Source: a virus
Length of the DNA stretch: 29,286 nucleotides
Strand: one strand, 5' to 3'
IMG/VR virus record: IMGVR_UViG_3300035034_001303
Span: 1 to 29,286 of that record
The position numbers and the translations under genes were made by a program. The notes under the pieces are model-generated. The model was not told the DNA's origin and searched no databases. It saw nothing but the letters and a program-made list of their open reading frames with translations. Position 1 is the first letter of the stretch. Each line of letters begins with the position of its first letter. Shown here piece by piece: positions 1-6,855 of the stretch.

Positions 1-86
1 AAGAGGAAAAAGAAGCTGAAATAAAAGAGGAAAAAGAAGCTGAAATAAAAGAGGAAAAAGAAGCTGAAATAAAAGAGGAAAAAGAA
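1..86 (+). repeat. 24-bp tandem repeat, three perfect copies plus a partial
   Basis: The unit AAGAGGAAAAAGAAGCTGAA plus ATAA occurs at 1-24, 25-48 and 49-72 without a mismatch, and the first 15 bases recur at 73-87. In the only open frame each unit encodes EEKEAEIK. The array runs off the left edge, so the true copy number is unknown. Confidence 0.9.
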
Positions 87-215
87 GAATTAATCATCCA
101 ATTAAATTATCAGAATTTAGTAGATCAAATTCAAATGTTAGATGAGCAAATAACAATTTTACACGATCAAATAAAGATCTTAACAAACAGGACTGACAAT
201 GAAACAGAAAACTAA
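3..215 (+). CDS. C-terminal end of a coiled-coil protein with octapeptide repeats (5' truncated)
   Basis: The reading frame is open from the left edge and stops at 213-215, leaving about 70 residues. It begins with three copies of EEKEAEIK and a partial fourth (EEKE), followed by a Leu/Ile/Gln-rich helix with a spacing typical of a coiled coil (VDQIQMLDEQITILHDQIKI). Function is not recognisable. Its stop lies 17 nt inside the next gene, so the two are probably translated as a pair. The perfect DNA repeats suggest recent expansion. The start and the N-terminal domain are outside the window. Confidence 0.6.
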   Translation, partial: EEKEAEIKEEKEAEIKEEKEAEIKEEKEELIIQLNYQNLVDQIQMLDEQITILHDQIKILTNRTDNETEN

Positions 216-918
216 GAAGTACGAAATGTTTATTTTTTTAGATGATAATAGGGATAAAATTGACCAGAAACATGTAGATAAAATATCTAAGTCTTTGCAA
301 ATTAGAAATTTACTCGAATACAAACCAATTTCAGTAACTTCTAAAATGGAAATTCTAGATGGGCAACATAGAGTTTTAGCAGCCAAGCAGCTAGGCTTAG
401 AAATATATTACGAAATTAGCGAAAGCTTGACTCACAAAGACATCATTTTGATGAATATGGCTAAAGCTTGGAACAATCAAGACTACATGAACTATTACGT
501 TAAAAATGGCTTTCCCGAATATATAAAGTTGGATGAATTCATCAAGAAAAACAGATTAACTTTTCTAGTAGCATTATATTTAACTTTTGATTCTGTAGTA
601 GACGTAAGGGAAGAGTTTCGGGCTGGAGATTTTAAGTTTCGGGATGGAGATTTTGAAGGAAAGCTGGAGATCTGCCATGAAATTGTCGATTACATTACTC
701 ACATAAACGGCTATTCATTTTACTCAAAATCAACGCGCTTCTGGAAAGCACTCTTAGTAATTGTTAGCCACGGTGAATTTGATAAAGATAGATTCATGAT
801 AAATTTGGAACGAATGATAACGAAAGTTGGGCCCAGAGTGAATAAAGCGGACTATGTTAAAATGTTTCTAGAAATTCACAACTGGAAAAGACATAATAAG
901 ATTTTTATAGATGATTAA
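199..918 (+). CDS. ParB/sulfiredoxin-fold (ParB N-terminal-like) protein
   Basis: A 239-aa protein. Residues 42-70 contain PISVTSKMEILDGQHRVLAA, the hallmark of the ParB/Srx superfamily: a strand giving a preference, then DGxHRxxAA (D54, G55, H57, R58) for nucleotide or nuclease chemistry. The remaining ~170 residues are not recognised and show no helix-turn-helix typical of chromosomal ParB, so a partition role is not established; phage ParB-like proteins can be nucleases, NTP-binding switches or modifiers. The start has AGGA upstream and overlaps the preceding gene by 17 nt. A hairpin at 928-949 closes the unit. Confidence 0.65.
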   Translation: MKQKTKKYEMFIFLDDNRDKIDQKHVDKISKSLQIRNLLEYKPISVTSKMEILDGQHRVLAAKQLGLEIYYEISESLTHKDIILMNMAKAWNNQDYMNYYVKNGFPEYIKLDEFIKKNRLTFLVALYLTFDSVVDVREEFRAGDFKFRDGDFEGKLEICHEIVDYITHINGYSFYSKSTRFWKALLVIVSHGEFDKDRFMINLERMITKVGPRVNKADYVKMFLEIHNWKRHNKIFIDD

Positions 919-927
919 AAAATTAAA

Positions 928-949
928 AAGAGGGGACGAATCCCCTCTT
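928..949 (+). terminator. Bidirectional intrinsic terminator hairpin
   Basis: A perfect 9-bp stem (AAGAGGGGA / TCCCCTCTT) encloses a CGAA tetraloop 10 nt after the ParB-like gene. The minus strand is followed by a run of T (the A-rich 914-927 on the plus strand), so it may act better for leftward transcription; the plus strand has a weaker T-rich tail near 955-962. Confidence 0.75.
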
Positions 950-1016
950 CAAGGGTTTAATTTAGAGGTCATTCCCTTGAAAATTCTGTTAGCTCTACTT
1001 GTATGTCTTGTTAGAT

Positions 1017-1214
1017 TTACTTGTAAGTCTTATTAGCTGGAGGTTTGGGATTTTTGTTTTCACGATTCTGTTTGTTATTTCCTCGTCTTTCGAATTTAGC
1101 TGGATCTTGCGGTTCATGCACTATTTTAGCACAATCAGGTTCGCGAATAATAACAACAGCGCTTAACGAAGTGCAGAGTGTAGAAGCGATTAAAGCAAAA
1201 ATAATGTTTTTCAT
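1017..1214 (-). CDS. Small exported protein with signal peptide
   Basis: A 65-aa protein. Residues 1-19 (MKNIIFALIASTLCTSLSA) form a classical signal peptide with a cleavage-like SLSA end. The mature part is polar, rich in Pro, Asn, Lys and Glu, and has no recognised domain. GAGGGA lies a few bases before the ATG. An opposing (+) frame covers the same DNA but lacks such features. A terminator-like hairpin stands only about 20 nt before the start, so expression may depend on readthrough of the replication operon. Function unknown; an envelope-modifying or superinfection role is only a possibility. Confidence 0.5.
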   Translation of the reverse strand: MKNIIFALIASTLCTSLSAVVIIREPDCAKIVHEPQDPAKFERRGNNKQNRENKNPKPPANKTYK

Positions 1215-1234
1215 ATGTCCCTCGTGTTTTTTTT

Positions 1235-1279
1235 AAAAAAAAATAGAGCTAAACAACATTAACCTTCATCTAGCTCTAT
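1235..1279 (-). terminator. Intrinsic terminator of the leftward replication operon
   Basis: On the minus strand a 9-bp stem (ATAGAGCTA at 1279-1271 with TAGCTCTAT at 1251-1243) with a 19-nt loop is followed directly by nine T. It lies between the last gene of the 4375-1399 operon and the small exported-protein gene. The loop contains AAGG and ATG, so a short leader peptide overlapping the hairpin is conceivable, but this is not supported further. Confidence 0.65.
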
Positions 1280-1370
1280 AAATTCATCAGCAGATAGCAT
1301 CTGAATTTGAAAAAACAATATAAAATTTCAACTTACATTAAAAGAGATTTCTTTAGTTTTTTTGGTTTTG

Positions 1371-1391
1371 AATGTAAAGCGGCTTTACATT
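1371..1391. repeat. 21-bp perfect palindrome, copy 1
   Basis: Arms AATGTAAAGC and GCTTTACATT flank a single G. It lies 7 nt beyond the stop of the last gene in the replication operon. An identical copy is at 19444-19464. On RNA it can form a 9-bp hairpin with a 3-nt loop. No T tract follows, so it is not an ordinary terminator; it may be a protein-binding site or a dispersed repeat. Confidence 0.85.
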
Positions 1392-1398
1392 GGGTGTT

Positions 1399-1710
1399 TT
1401 ACAAAGAGCTGATTTCTCTCTCGGCCTCTACCTCTAAATCCTTCCACAGCCCTTTGAAATTGCTATTTATGTAAACAAAAGTTCCGCTATGACTTTCTGC
1501 CATTTTAGAAACTATGTACGCGACGACTAAAAGCCTTACGTTTCTCTCATTCTCAACGCCGACTTTATCTATAACCCAATCACTTTCGTCCGTAGTATGA
1601 AAAACTTGCATAAGAGGCATTAGATGCTCGATAAAAGAGACCATTTTTTTAGATCCGAAATATCGTGTGAATTCTATCATTTGAGTTTCAATATCTTTTT
1701 TCTTAGCCAT
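1399..1710 (-). CDS. Hypothetical phage protein, last gene of replication operon
   Basis: A 103-aa protein starting MAKKKDIET. This start is chosen because GAGGGG lies 5 nt upstream of it; an in-frame ATG six codons earlier (1728) has no ribosome binding site. The protein is mostly helical by composition (for example MIEFTRYFGSKKMVSFIEHL) with no motif I recognise. It is the last member of the leftward operon, 24 nt after the RusA gene, and is followed by the palindrome at 1371-1391 and a terminator. Confidence 0.6.
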   Translation of the reverse strand: MAKKKDIETQMIEFTRYFGSKKMVSFIEHLMPLMQVFHTTDESDWVIDKVGVENERNVRLLVVAYIVSKMAESHSGTFVYINSNFKGLWKDLEVEAEREISSL

Positions 1711-1734
1711 AACACCCCTCTGTTTCAATAAAAA

Positions 1735-2205
1735 TTAAACATCGACATAAATTAAAGCAAGTTCAAATATCTCTTTGTATGTCATATGCTCGTCTGGAAT
1801 TGATATAATATGTACGTCGGTAGAGCCTATTTTGTCATGTGTGATAGATTTATTCCGAATTAACCACGAAACTTGTGCATCATCTTTCCAAACCACGCTA
1901 TTAAAAGAGTCATTCAAGAACTTCTCTAAGTTGTCAGCATCTGGTTTTTTCATATGCTGTTTAGTGTGCATTCTAACACGCTTCCAGTTTGGTAAACTTA
2001 GTGCCGCTGGTATTTTGAAATGAGCGATAACTAGCAATGGTCCTTCGAAAGGGTCTTTATCTTGCATTTGTTCAATAGCAATTTCACGAGTAGCTTTCAT
2101 ACCGCGATTACTAGGATTGAACGCTCCAAATTTCCCGAGTCTCACCGATGCTTTTGGCTTTGGAGTTAAAGGTATCGTTATTTTTATTTGATCTTGTTTG
2201 AACAT
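1735..2205 (-). CDS. rusA: RusA-family Holliday junction resolvase
   Basis: A 156-aa protein with the RusA signature: KKPDADNLEKFLNDSF at 86-101 supplies D89 and D91, and WKDDAQV at 106-112 supplies the third acidic position (D108/D109). These match the three aspartates that bind metal in E. coli RusA. The length is close to the family norm. RusA cuts four-way DNA junctions made during phage recombination and replication, and would fit with the ERF and exonuclease genes at 4920-6130. The start, with GGGAT before it, lies inside the 3' end of the preceding gene, a 95-nt overlap that is long for this genome. Confidence 0.85.
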   Translation of the reverse strand: MFKQDQIKITIPLTPKPKASVRLGKFGAFNPSNRGMKATREIAIEQMQDKDPFEGPLLVIAHFKIPAALSLPNWKRVRMHTKQHMKKPDADNLEKFLNDSFNSVVWKDDAQVSWLIRNKSITHDKIGSTDVHIISIPDEHMTYKEIFELALIYVDV

Positions 2206-2653
2206 AATTATCCCACGTCATAAATTTAAAAACAGTTCGAGGGTCATTGCTGTAGAATTTATCAGATTCTATCTTGACAATTTGCTTATAAGAGTTAATT
2301 AAAACTTTGTGTAGCATTTCGATAAAAGATAGCAGATAGTCGCATAGTTCAAAGCCGTGAACAGCAGGGGTTTTTTCAGATTTCATCTTCTTTTCAGAGA
2401 CTTCTTTTGTACCTGTATAACCCACGTAGAATCGAACTATGACGACTACTGCGGTATTAGTATTATAATATGAGCTAAAATAAGACTTCAGCATCGATTT
2501 CCATTGCGAGTTTCTAAAGAACTGAACCGATTTTGTACGGCTACCCATACTATATTTTAGGCTATAGATCATAGGCTCGCCAGGTATCGTTAATTCTCCA
2601 TTAGCTATGCTTTTTAGAACTTGATGCTTTTGAATTATCTTTTTTAAACCCAT
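2111..2653 (-). CDS. Hypothetical protein, possibly a degenerate RusA-like paralog
   Basis: A 180-aa protein starting at an ATG that shares one base with the upstream stop (TAATG). The order of elements resembles RusA: an IPGEP strand (residues 23-27), a second strand VVVIVRFYVGY, a helix with FELCDYLLSFIEML, then IESDKFYSND. The aspartates of the RusA DxDN motif are not present, so it would be inactive or would use other residues. This similarity is my inference and is weak. The last 32 codons overlap the RusA gene. Confidence 0.5.
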   Translation of the reverse strand: MGLKKIIQKHQVLKSIANGELTIPGEPMIYSLKYSMGSRTKSVQFFRNSQWKSMLKSYFSSYYNTNTAVVVIVRFYVGYTGTKEVSEKKMKSEKTPAVHGFELCDYLLSFIEMLHKVLINSYKQIVKIESDKFYSNDPRTVFKFMTWDNYVQTRSNKNNDTFNSKAKSIGETREIWSVQS

Positions 2654-2862
2654 TACGTAATCTTAATCTCTCTAACTGAATCGATCATTTCATTAGAAAT
2701 TTCAATCACTAAAGTTTTCAAAGCGTTTGACAATCTCATTTGTGCTTCTTCCGACGCAATATCAATGGCTGTATCCACTAACAATTCATAGTCTGTAAAA
2801 AACTCTTGATCACCAAACAAACGGTGTTTCGCTTGATATAGTAGCTTGCTTGTCTGTTCCAT
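2653..2862 (-). CDS. Small hypothetical protein, helical
   Basis: A 69-aa acidic protein with long amphipathic helices (EEAQMRLSNALKTLVIEI). No recognised domain. GGGCAGAAA precedes the ATG, which lies inside the 3' end of the upstream gene (53-nt overlap); its stop overlaps the next start as TAATG. The tight coupling on both sides supports a real gene. Confidence 0.55.
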   Translation of the reverse strand: MEQTSKLLYQAKHRLFGDQEFFTDYELLVDTAIDIASEEAQMRLSNALKTLVIEISNEMIDSVREIKIT

Positions 2863-3145
2863 TTTCTGCCCTTTCTTTTACTGCGTTTATAATTACTTCT
2901 TTTAATTTAGCTAGATACTCTTTGTTCGCTACACTGAGATACGGAATGTAGTCGCTTTTTCTGCCGTCGTTATATTTAACTTCTTTTTGAGGAAATGCAA
3001 ACCATGAATCATCGCCTTTAACGAAATATTTACAGTCCAAAACCTTCAAGCCGTACGGATGAATTAGCACTGAAAAGAAAGCCTTTAGACAGTCTTTATT
3101 AACTTCTTTGTATTGGCCAATTTCGACCTTCACTTCTTTACTCAT
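2810..3145 (-). CDS. SpoVG-like protein
   Basis: A 111-aa protein. Its core follows the SpoVG pattern: LKAFFSVLIHPYGLKVLDCK, then a short strand ending WFAFPQKEV (residues about 48-56), a charged turn and PYLSVANKEYLAKLKEVII, matching SpoVG's 'effective in vivo, FVAMP..., P.....R..I' order. SpoVG proteins bind nucleic acid in Firmicutes, and homologues are scattered through phages. The assignment is by pattern only. GGAGA precedes the start, which overlaps the helicase stop by 8 nt, placing it directly behind the replicative helicase. Confidence 0.45.
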   Translation of the reverse strand: MSKEVKVEIGQYKEVNKDCLKAFFSVLIHPYGLKVLDCKYFVKGDDSWFAFPQKEVKYNDGRKSDYIPYLSVANKEYLAKLKEVIINAVKERAENGTDKQATISSETPFVW

Positions 3146-4007
3146 CTATTGTCTCCATGTTTTCATAAATTTGATTATCTCTTAATTCGACATAACCGTC
3201 CCATTTCGGTTCATAAAACAAATACGAATTACCTTCCGTTCCAAACATTCTGTTTTTAGCAATTCTAACTTTAACTTTACATGGATCTGCTTGGGGATCA
3301 GTTCGTGCGCATCTATGCAATACAATAACATTATCCGCATACTGTTTGATAGAAGAGCTGCCTTTAAGTGAGTGAATACCCACTTCTTCTTGAGACGTGC
3401 CACTTTGCCTTGGGTGACAGATCAACAAAAAGTGCATAGATAGAGAAAAGGCAAGCTCATGCAACTTCTTTACGGTGTCATCAATAGCTTCATTGACTTT
3501 CTCTTTTCGTGAGTTAACTAAATAATCTAGATGATCAAGCATGACGACTTGCACGCCCAATGCTTTAGCTTTTACCAGTTGTAAAGCCAGAGTTTCTACA
3601 TTAGTTCCCGTGGTATTGGGATTGATATAGACTTTGTATTTAGCAGCCCACTCGTCGAATTGCTCATTATCACGCTTGTTAAAGTTCTGCAACTTCATAG
3701 GTCTACGCAATACGATAGAAGCAAGTTTACGCATGGTTGTCTCTGGTTTCATTTCCCAAGAGTTGATCCAAACAGGCACACCTTGCATGGCACAATTCAC
3801 CATAAGTTGAGTGCAGAATGTCGTCTTGCCACAACCCGTATCTGCTGTAATGATAGTCATTTCTCCAGGTCTTATGCCTTGTAGAAATTTATCCAAAGAG
3901 CTCCAGCCAGTTGAGTGGCCTTTCTGTATCTCATTTCGATACGTAACAGGCAAGTCCGACAAGCTGATTAAATGCTCTTCTTTAAAATCATTCATCATTT
4001 CGATCAC
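3138..4007 (-). CDS. DnaB-type replicative DNA helicase (RecA-like domain)
   Basis: A 289-aa protein that is essentially the DnaB C-terminal motor domain without the usual N-terminal domain. Walker A is ADTGCGKTTF at 55-64 (K61), Walker B is VVMLDHLDYL ending in D158, a sensor-like LLICHPRQSG is at 194-203, and GSSSIKQYADNVIVLHR and KNRMFGTEG near the end match the DnaB/SF4 motifs. It should form a hexamer that unwinds phage DNA at the fork. The annotated start is a GTG that overlaps the upstream TGA (GTGA); ATG codons at 3998 and 3995 are alternatives, as no clear Shine-Dalgarno precedes any of them. The gene directly upstream is a likely loader or replisome organizer. Confidence 0.88.
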   Translation of the reverse strand: MIEMMNDFKEEHLISLSDLPVTYRNEIQKGHSTGWSSLDKFLQGIRPGEMTIITADTGCGKTTFCTQLMVNCAMQGVPVWINSWEMKPETTMRKLASIVLRRPMKLQNFNKRDNEQFDEWAAKYKVYINPNTTGTNVETLALQLVKAKALGVQVVMLDHLDYLVNSRKEKVNEAIDDTVKKLHELAFSLSMHFLLICHPRQSGTSQEEVGIHSLKGSSSIKQYADNVIVLHRCARTDPQADPCKVKVRIAKNRMFGTEGNSYLFYEPKWDGYVELRDNQIYENMETIDE

Positions 4008-4375
4008 TTCATATTGAATTGTAAAAGAGCTTCTTTACCCTTCCATAATTCCCTTAGATAATCTTTATATAGATCTTGCATTTCATCGTTTTGAATAGTG
4101 TCTTGCTCTTTAATTGCAGGCGTGGCGCTGTTTAGCCAATTCATAATGAAATTGACATTGCCTTTTCGTTGCTTACCTTTGCTCGAGTTAAGCCAGATGA
4201 TCATTTTGTTTAGCTCAGCAGCTACATTTACATTGGGATATGTCTTAAGTAATTGCTTATTAAAATCTTCTGTAATGCCATCAAATTTCTGAGTAGTACG
4301 ATTGAAAAAGATAGTCGCTTTATTCATATCAAAAAAAACCATGTAGCATGATTTGATCTTGAAATAATTACGCAC
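4004..4375 (-). CDS. Replisome-organizer / helicase-loader-like protein
   Basis: A 123-aa protein. Residues 44-82 (TYPNVNVAAELNKMIIWLNS ... NFIMNWLNSA) match the pattern yPxvdvxxElxkmxxWL...FixnWL seen at the C-terminus of phage replisome organizers and DnaT-like loaders. The N-terminal winged-helix domain usual in these proteins is missing. It sits first in the operon and overlaps the helicase start by 4 nt. The only start that keeps all of the frame is a GTG at 4375 with a weak AGAA before it; ATG codons at 4342 and 4327 lack ribosome binding sites. The GTG lies inside a 25-bp motif repeated at 27659-27683. Confidence 0.55.
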   Translation of the reverse strand: MRNYFKIKSCYMVFFDMNKATIFFNRTTQKFDGITEDFNKQLLKTYPNVNVAAELNKMIIWLNSSKGKQRKGNVNFIMNWLNSATPAIKEQDTIQNDEMQDLYKDYLRELWKGKEALLQFNMK

Positions 4376-4387
4376 TTCTTGTAGTGT
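4363..4387. promoter_or_regulatory. 25-bp dyad motif, copy 1 (operator candidate)
   Basis: The plus strand reads AATAATTACG then CACTTCTTGTAGTGT, matching 27659-27683 at 22 of 25 positions in the same orientation. It contains the dyad CACT-N6-AGTG. It straddles the 5' end of the leftward helicase operon, while the other copy is upstream of the initiator gene. A shared repressor site is the simplest reading; but see the findings for a coding explanation. Confidence 0.45.
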
Positions 4388-4474
4388 GATATTGTTCTTG
4401 TATCAAACTAAATGAAATTGACAGATTTCATGAAGGCGTTATTAATCAAAAATGGTTAATGTGTTATTTCTAGG

Positions 4475-4498
4475 AGGGAGTTTTAAAGCTCTCTCCCT
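4475..4498 (-). other. Hairpin downstream of the RHH regulator gene
   Basis: AGGGAG (4475-4480) pairs with CTCCCT (4493-4498) across a 12-nt loop. It follows the leftward RHH gene and precedes the helicase operon. No T tract follows on the minus strand, so it is at best a weak terminator or a processing hairpin. Confidence 0.35.
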
Positions 4499-4532
4499 GA
4501 AACATATTACACTTATGCTTTGAATTCAATAT

Positions 4533-4763
4533 TTAACTGTATCTTTTTGTCACGTGCTCTCTGCTGCGCCTAAAACTTTCCCTAAGTCTTTCATTATCGC
4601 TATACACAAAAGTTACTGCATTCCTTATCAACTCACTTGCTGTAACATTATGCCCCGTGTTCATTGATTCTAAATGAGCAATGTCTTGTATCTTTTCATA
4701 TTCATCTTTCTCAAAACGTATAGAAATCACCACGCTGTTTTTCAAAGAGGACGGTCTTGACAT
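4533..4763 (-). CDS. Ribbon-helix-helix (CopG/Arc-type) transcriptional regulator
   Basis: A 76-aa protein beginning MSRPSSLKN. SVVISIRFEKDEYEKIQDIA gives the N-terminal beta strand and first helix and NVTASELIRNAVTFVY the second helix of an RHH DNA-binding domain. The start at 4763 is chosen because AAGGAAA lies 6 nt before it; the longer form from 4802 would begin at or very near the transcription start implied by TATAAT at 4815-4810. It is divergent from the exonuclease-ERF operon, so it probably represses that operon and itself; a DNA target was not identified. Confidence 0.7.
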   Translation of the reverse strand: MSRPSSLKNSVVISIRFEKDEYEKIQDIAHLESMNTGHNVTASELIRNAVTFVYSDNERLRESFRRSREHVTKRYS

Positions 4764-4919
4764 GATATTTCCTTTTTTGCACAGATCGGAGCTTTTTAAC
4801 ATAATAATAATTATAATATCTATCCAGAAAAATATAGGCTAAAAAAAATTTAAATGTTAACTTTCTTTTTTAATGCAAGAAAATAGTATGCTTATACCTT
4901 TTGAAAAAAGAGATTTAAA
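4764..4919. promoter_or_regulatory. Divergent promoter region between RHH regulator and recombination operon
   Basis: An extremely AT-rich interval. On the minus strand a perfect TATAAT lies at 4815-4810, giving a leader of about 40 nt before the regulator start; no good -35 box is seen. On the plus strand TATGCT-like and TTATAC-like hexamers near 4886-4898 could serve the exonuclease gene. The exact rightward promoter cannot be fixed. Confidence 0.4.
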
Positions 4920-5486
4920 ATGACAATGCCTAGAGTTACAGAAATCTTGAAATACTACAGTAGTTACGACAAGGTTCCTAAAGAGATATTGAACAAAGCT
5001 GCTGAAAGAGGGACTATAGTACATGCAATTTGCGCTAATATAGCTAAGGGTGCATGGGTTCCAGACTCTACAATTAACCCAACTCATTTATCTTATGTTG
5101 AGTCGTTTAGGTTATGGTCTAATGAAGTGGTTGAAACATTTGATATCATAGAAAAGCGCTATTCAGATGAAGATCTTTACTATACTGGTCAATTAGATTT
5201 TGTCATTACAACGAAAGATGGCAAGAAGATGTTAGTTGATTTAAAGACAAGCTGTGCACCTCAAAAGACCTATCCAATCCAAATGGCCGCTTACTACAAC
5301 TTGTTAAAAAAGCACGGAGAGGAAGTAGAAGGTGCGCTGATTGTTTACATTAACAAATCGGGTACATATCCAAGTGTATATACGATAGAAGATTTTACAA
5401 TTCCTTTAGAGATATTTAACTGCGCTTTGAAGTGCTGGAAGCATTTCAATCCAAGGAAATTTAAGAAAGATAACAAAGAAGAGTAA
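4920..5486 (+). CDS. PD-(D/E)XK exonuclease (RecB/lambda-exo-like fold)
   Basis: A 188-aa protein with the motifs of Cas4/RecB-type nucleases in order: RGTIVHAIC (H35), a Glu in FDIIEKR (E78), YYTGQLDFVI (D93), MLVDLKTS (D107, K109) and PIQMAAYYNLL (Q121, Y125). These residues bind metal and DNA. It is the first gene of a rightward unit and is followed 2 nt later by the ERF annealing protein, the usual exonuclease-annealase pair for phage single-strand-annealing recombination. A weak AGAGA precedes the ATG. Confidence 0.8.
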   Translation: MTMPRVTEILKYYSSYDKVPKEILNKAAERGTIVHAICANIAKGAWVPDSTINPTHLSYVESFRLWSNEVVETFDIIEKRYSDEDLYYTGQLDFVITTKDGKKMLVDLKTSCAPQKTYPIQMAAYYNLLKKHGEEVEGALIVYINKSGTYPSVYTIEDFTIPLEIFNCALKCWKHFNPRKFKKDNKEE

Positions 5487-5488
5487 CT

Positions 5489-6130
5489 ATGGAAAATAAT
5501 CTAAAAATAATGGAAAACAAGCTGAATCTGTTTCAAAGGCTTTCAGCTGTAATGAATGATCTTGATTACATTCAAAGAGGTGATAAGAAAGTCAACAACA
5601 TGTATCGATTCGTAAGTCATGATCAAGTGACGGCAAAGATACACCCGTTAATGGTTAAGTATGGAATAGTTCTGATACCAAGCATTTTAGAATTGACTCA
5701 GGATGAGAATAGAACTGTAGTAAAGTTAGAAGTGACTTTTGTTAATATAGATGATCCAATTGATAGAATCTCTAATATATTCTTTGGTTACGGAATTGAC
5801 ACTGGAGATAAAGGTCCTGGAAAGGCTGTCTCATACGCCTTTAAATATGCTATCCTGAAGACTTTCTGTCTTGAGACTGGCGATGACCCAGACCAAGACC
5901 AATATGTCGTCTACGAGGCTTTAAATGACCTTGAAGAGGAGTTTGTGTTGCCAAGCTCATTCAGTGCAAAGAAAAAGAAAGAAATTATGTCATTTTTAGA
6001 GTACAGCGCAAAAGAAAGTGGTAAAAACATAGAGATACTTAAGAAAGAAGCAGGTAGACGCATGGAAGACTTTCTAATAGCGTTTGATAAGTGGACTAAA
6101 AAAGAAATTGAATTAAAAAAGGTGGGATAA
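5489..6130 (+). CDS. erf: ERF-family single-strand annealing protein
   Basis: A 213-aa protein. KVNNMYRFVSHDQVTAKI (34-51) and GYGIDTGDKGPGKAVSYA (100-117) followed by FKYAILKTFCLETGDDPDQD are diagnostic for the ERF family, first known from P22. The length and the charged helical C-terminal tail (KKKKEIMSFLEYSAKES) fit. ERF coats and anneals single-stranded DNA, here probably made by the exonuclease encoded just upstream. A GAAGAG site supports the first of two nearby ATG codons. Its stop overlaps the lipoprotein start. Confidence 0.9.
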   Translation: MENNLKIMENKLNLFQRLSAVMNDLDYIQRGDKKVNNMYRFVSHDQVTAKIHPLMVKYGIVLIPSILELTQDENRTVVKLEVTFVNIDDPIDRISNIFFGYGIDTGDKGPGKAVSYAFKYAILKTFCLETGDDPDQDQYVVYEALNDLEEEFVLPSSFSAKKKKEIMSFLEYSAKESGKNIEILKKEAGRRMEDFLIAFDKWTKKEIELKKVG

Positions 6131-6330
6131 TGAAAAGATATTTACCGATTTGCACATCACTATGCTTAGGAACGCTTCCTTTGGCTATGTCTAGTTGCAC
6201 AGTTAGCTTTCAGAATATCAGTACTAACGGAAGGGCTGAGGATATTGTAGATGATAACCTCAGTGCAAAGGCTGAACCGACTATTTCAATTCCAGTTAGC
6301 GCAGTGCCTGAGATTCCGCTCAAGGTTTAA
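6130..6330 (+). CDS. Small putative lipoprotein
   Basis: A 66-aa protein. A basic start (MKRYLP), hydrophobic core and AMSSC give a signal peptide II with acylated Cys23; Met at -3 is less usual in the lipobox. The mature chain is 44 residues, acidic, ending IPVSAVPEIPLKV. Small phage lipoproteins can block receptors (T5 Llp, phi80 Cor) or form spanins; which applies here is not shown. It is translationally coupled to the ERF gene (TAATG) and meets the convergent membrane-protein gene with a 4-nt overlap. Confidence 0.6.
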   Translation: MKRYLPICTSLCLGTLPLAMSSCTVSFQNISTNGRAEDIVDDNLSAKAEPTISIPVSAVPEIPLKV

Positions 6331-6644
6331 GTTCTAAACTCTTTATCAAAGCCTTCTACAGGAAACGAATTATCTGTATTAGGTTTTGACAATGGAGTTG
6401 TTTGACCTTCTGTTTCCATAAACTTCTTTTTGAATATGTGCATAGCATGTAGATTAGCACACTTCTCACAAACCATTGATCTTAAGTTCATAACGAAAGT
6501 AGAATTGTATAGATCTCGTCCAGCCTTAGCAATAGCAGGTAGAGCAATTTTTAATATCTTGTAAGAGATAACAGTTCCAGAAATTACAATCGCTGGATAA
6601 ACAACGTAAGGCGAGTTCAAAGCCGTTAGTACAGAGTCAATCAT
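6327..6644 (-). CDS. Small membrane protein with one N-terminal transmembrane segment
   Basis: A 105-aa protein with a strong AAGGAAGG site. Residues 13-37 (YVVYPAIVISGTVISYKI and following) form one transmembrane helix, followed by a short basic stretch, a CEKCANLHAMH segment that might bind metal and a polar Pro/Thr-rich tail. A holin or other lysis role is possible because no other lysis gene is visible, but the sequence does not prove it. It follows the late operon in the same direction after a 210-bp AT-rich gap. Confidence 0.55.
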   Translation of the reverse strand: MIDSVLTALNSPYVVYPAIVISGTVISYKILKIALPAIAKAGRDLYNSTFVMNLRSMVCEKCANLHAMHIFKKKFMETEGQTTPLSKPNTDNSFPVEGFDKEFRT

Positions 6645-6855
6645 ATAAACCTTCCTTGTGAATTAAATTCATTTCGAATTGTAAAGAAATTGCAATAATT
6701 AATAAACATTTTGAACATACTTCAATATGTGTTTAATGAAATATTGAATTAAACATATATTCCTTCAATAAAAACAGAACAAACAAATGTTGTTAATGTA
6801 GAATCTACAGTATTTATTTTTATGTAAAAATTAAATTTTTAATGAACCTAAAAAA
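6645..6855. other. AT-rich intergenic region with two dyads
   Basis: Between the end of the late operon and the membrane-protein gene. It holds GTTTAAT (6731-6737) inverted against ATTAAAC (6748-6754) and a 13-bp palindrome TGTAGA-A-TCTACA (6797-6809). These could be part of a weak late terminator or an operator for the membrane-protein gene. No coding sequence is seen. Confidence 0.35.

Noticed and set aside
1045-1236. Plus-strand 63-aa frame opposite the small exported protein
   Set aside because: No ribosome binding site or domain; the minus-strand frame has a clean signal peptide and GAGGGA site.
4412-4459. Plus-strand 15-codon ORF MKLTDFMKALLIKNG
   Set aside because: No ribosome binding site and no promoter; short enough to be chance.
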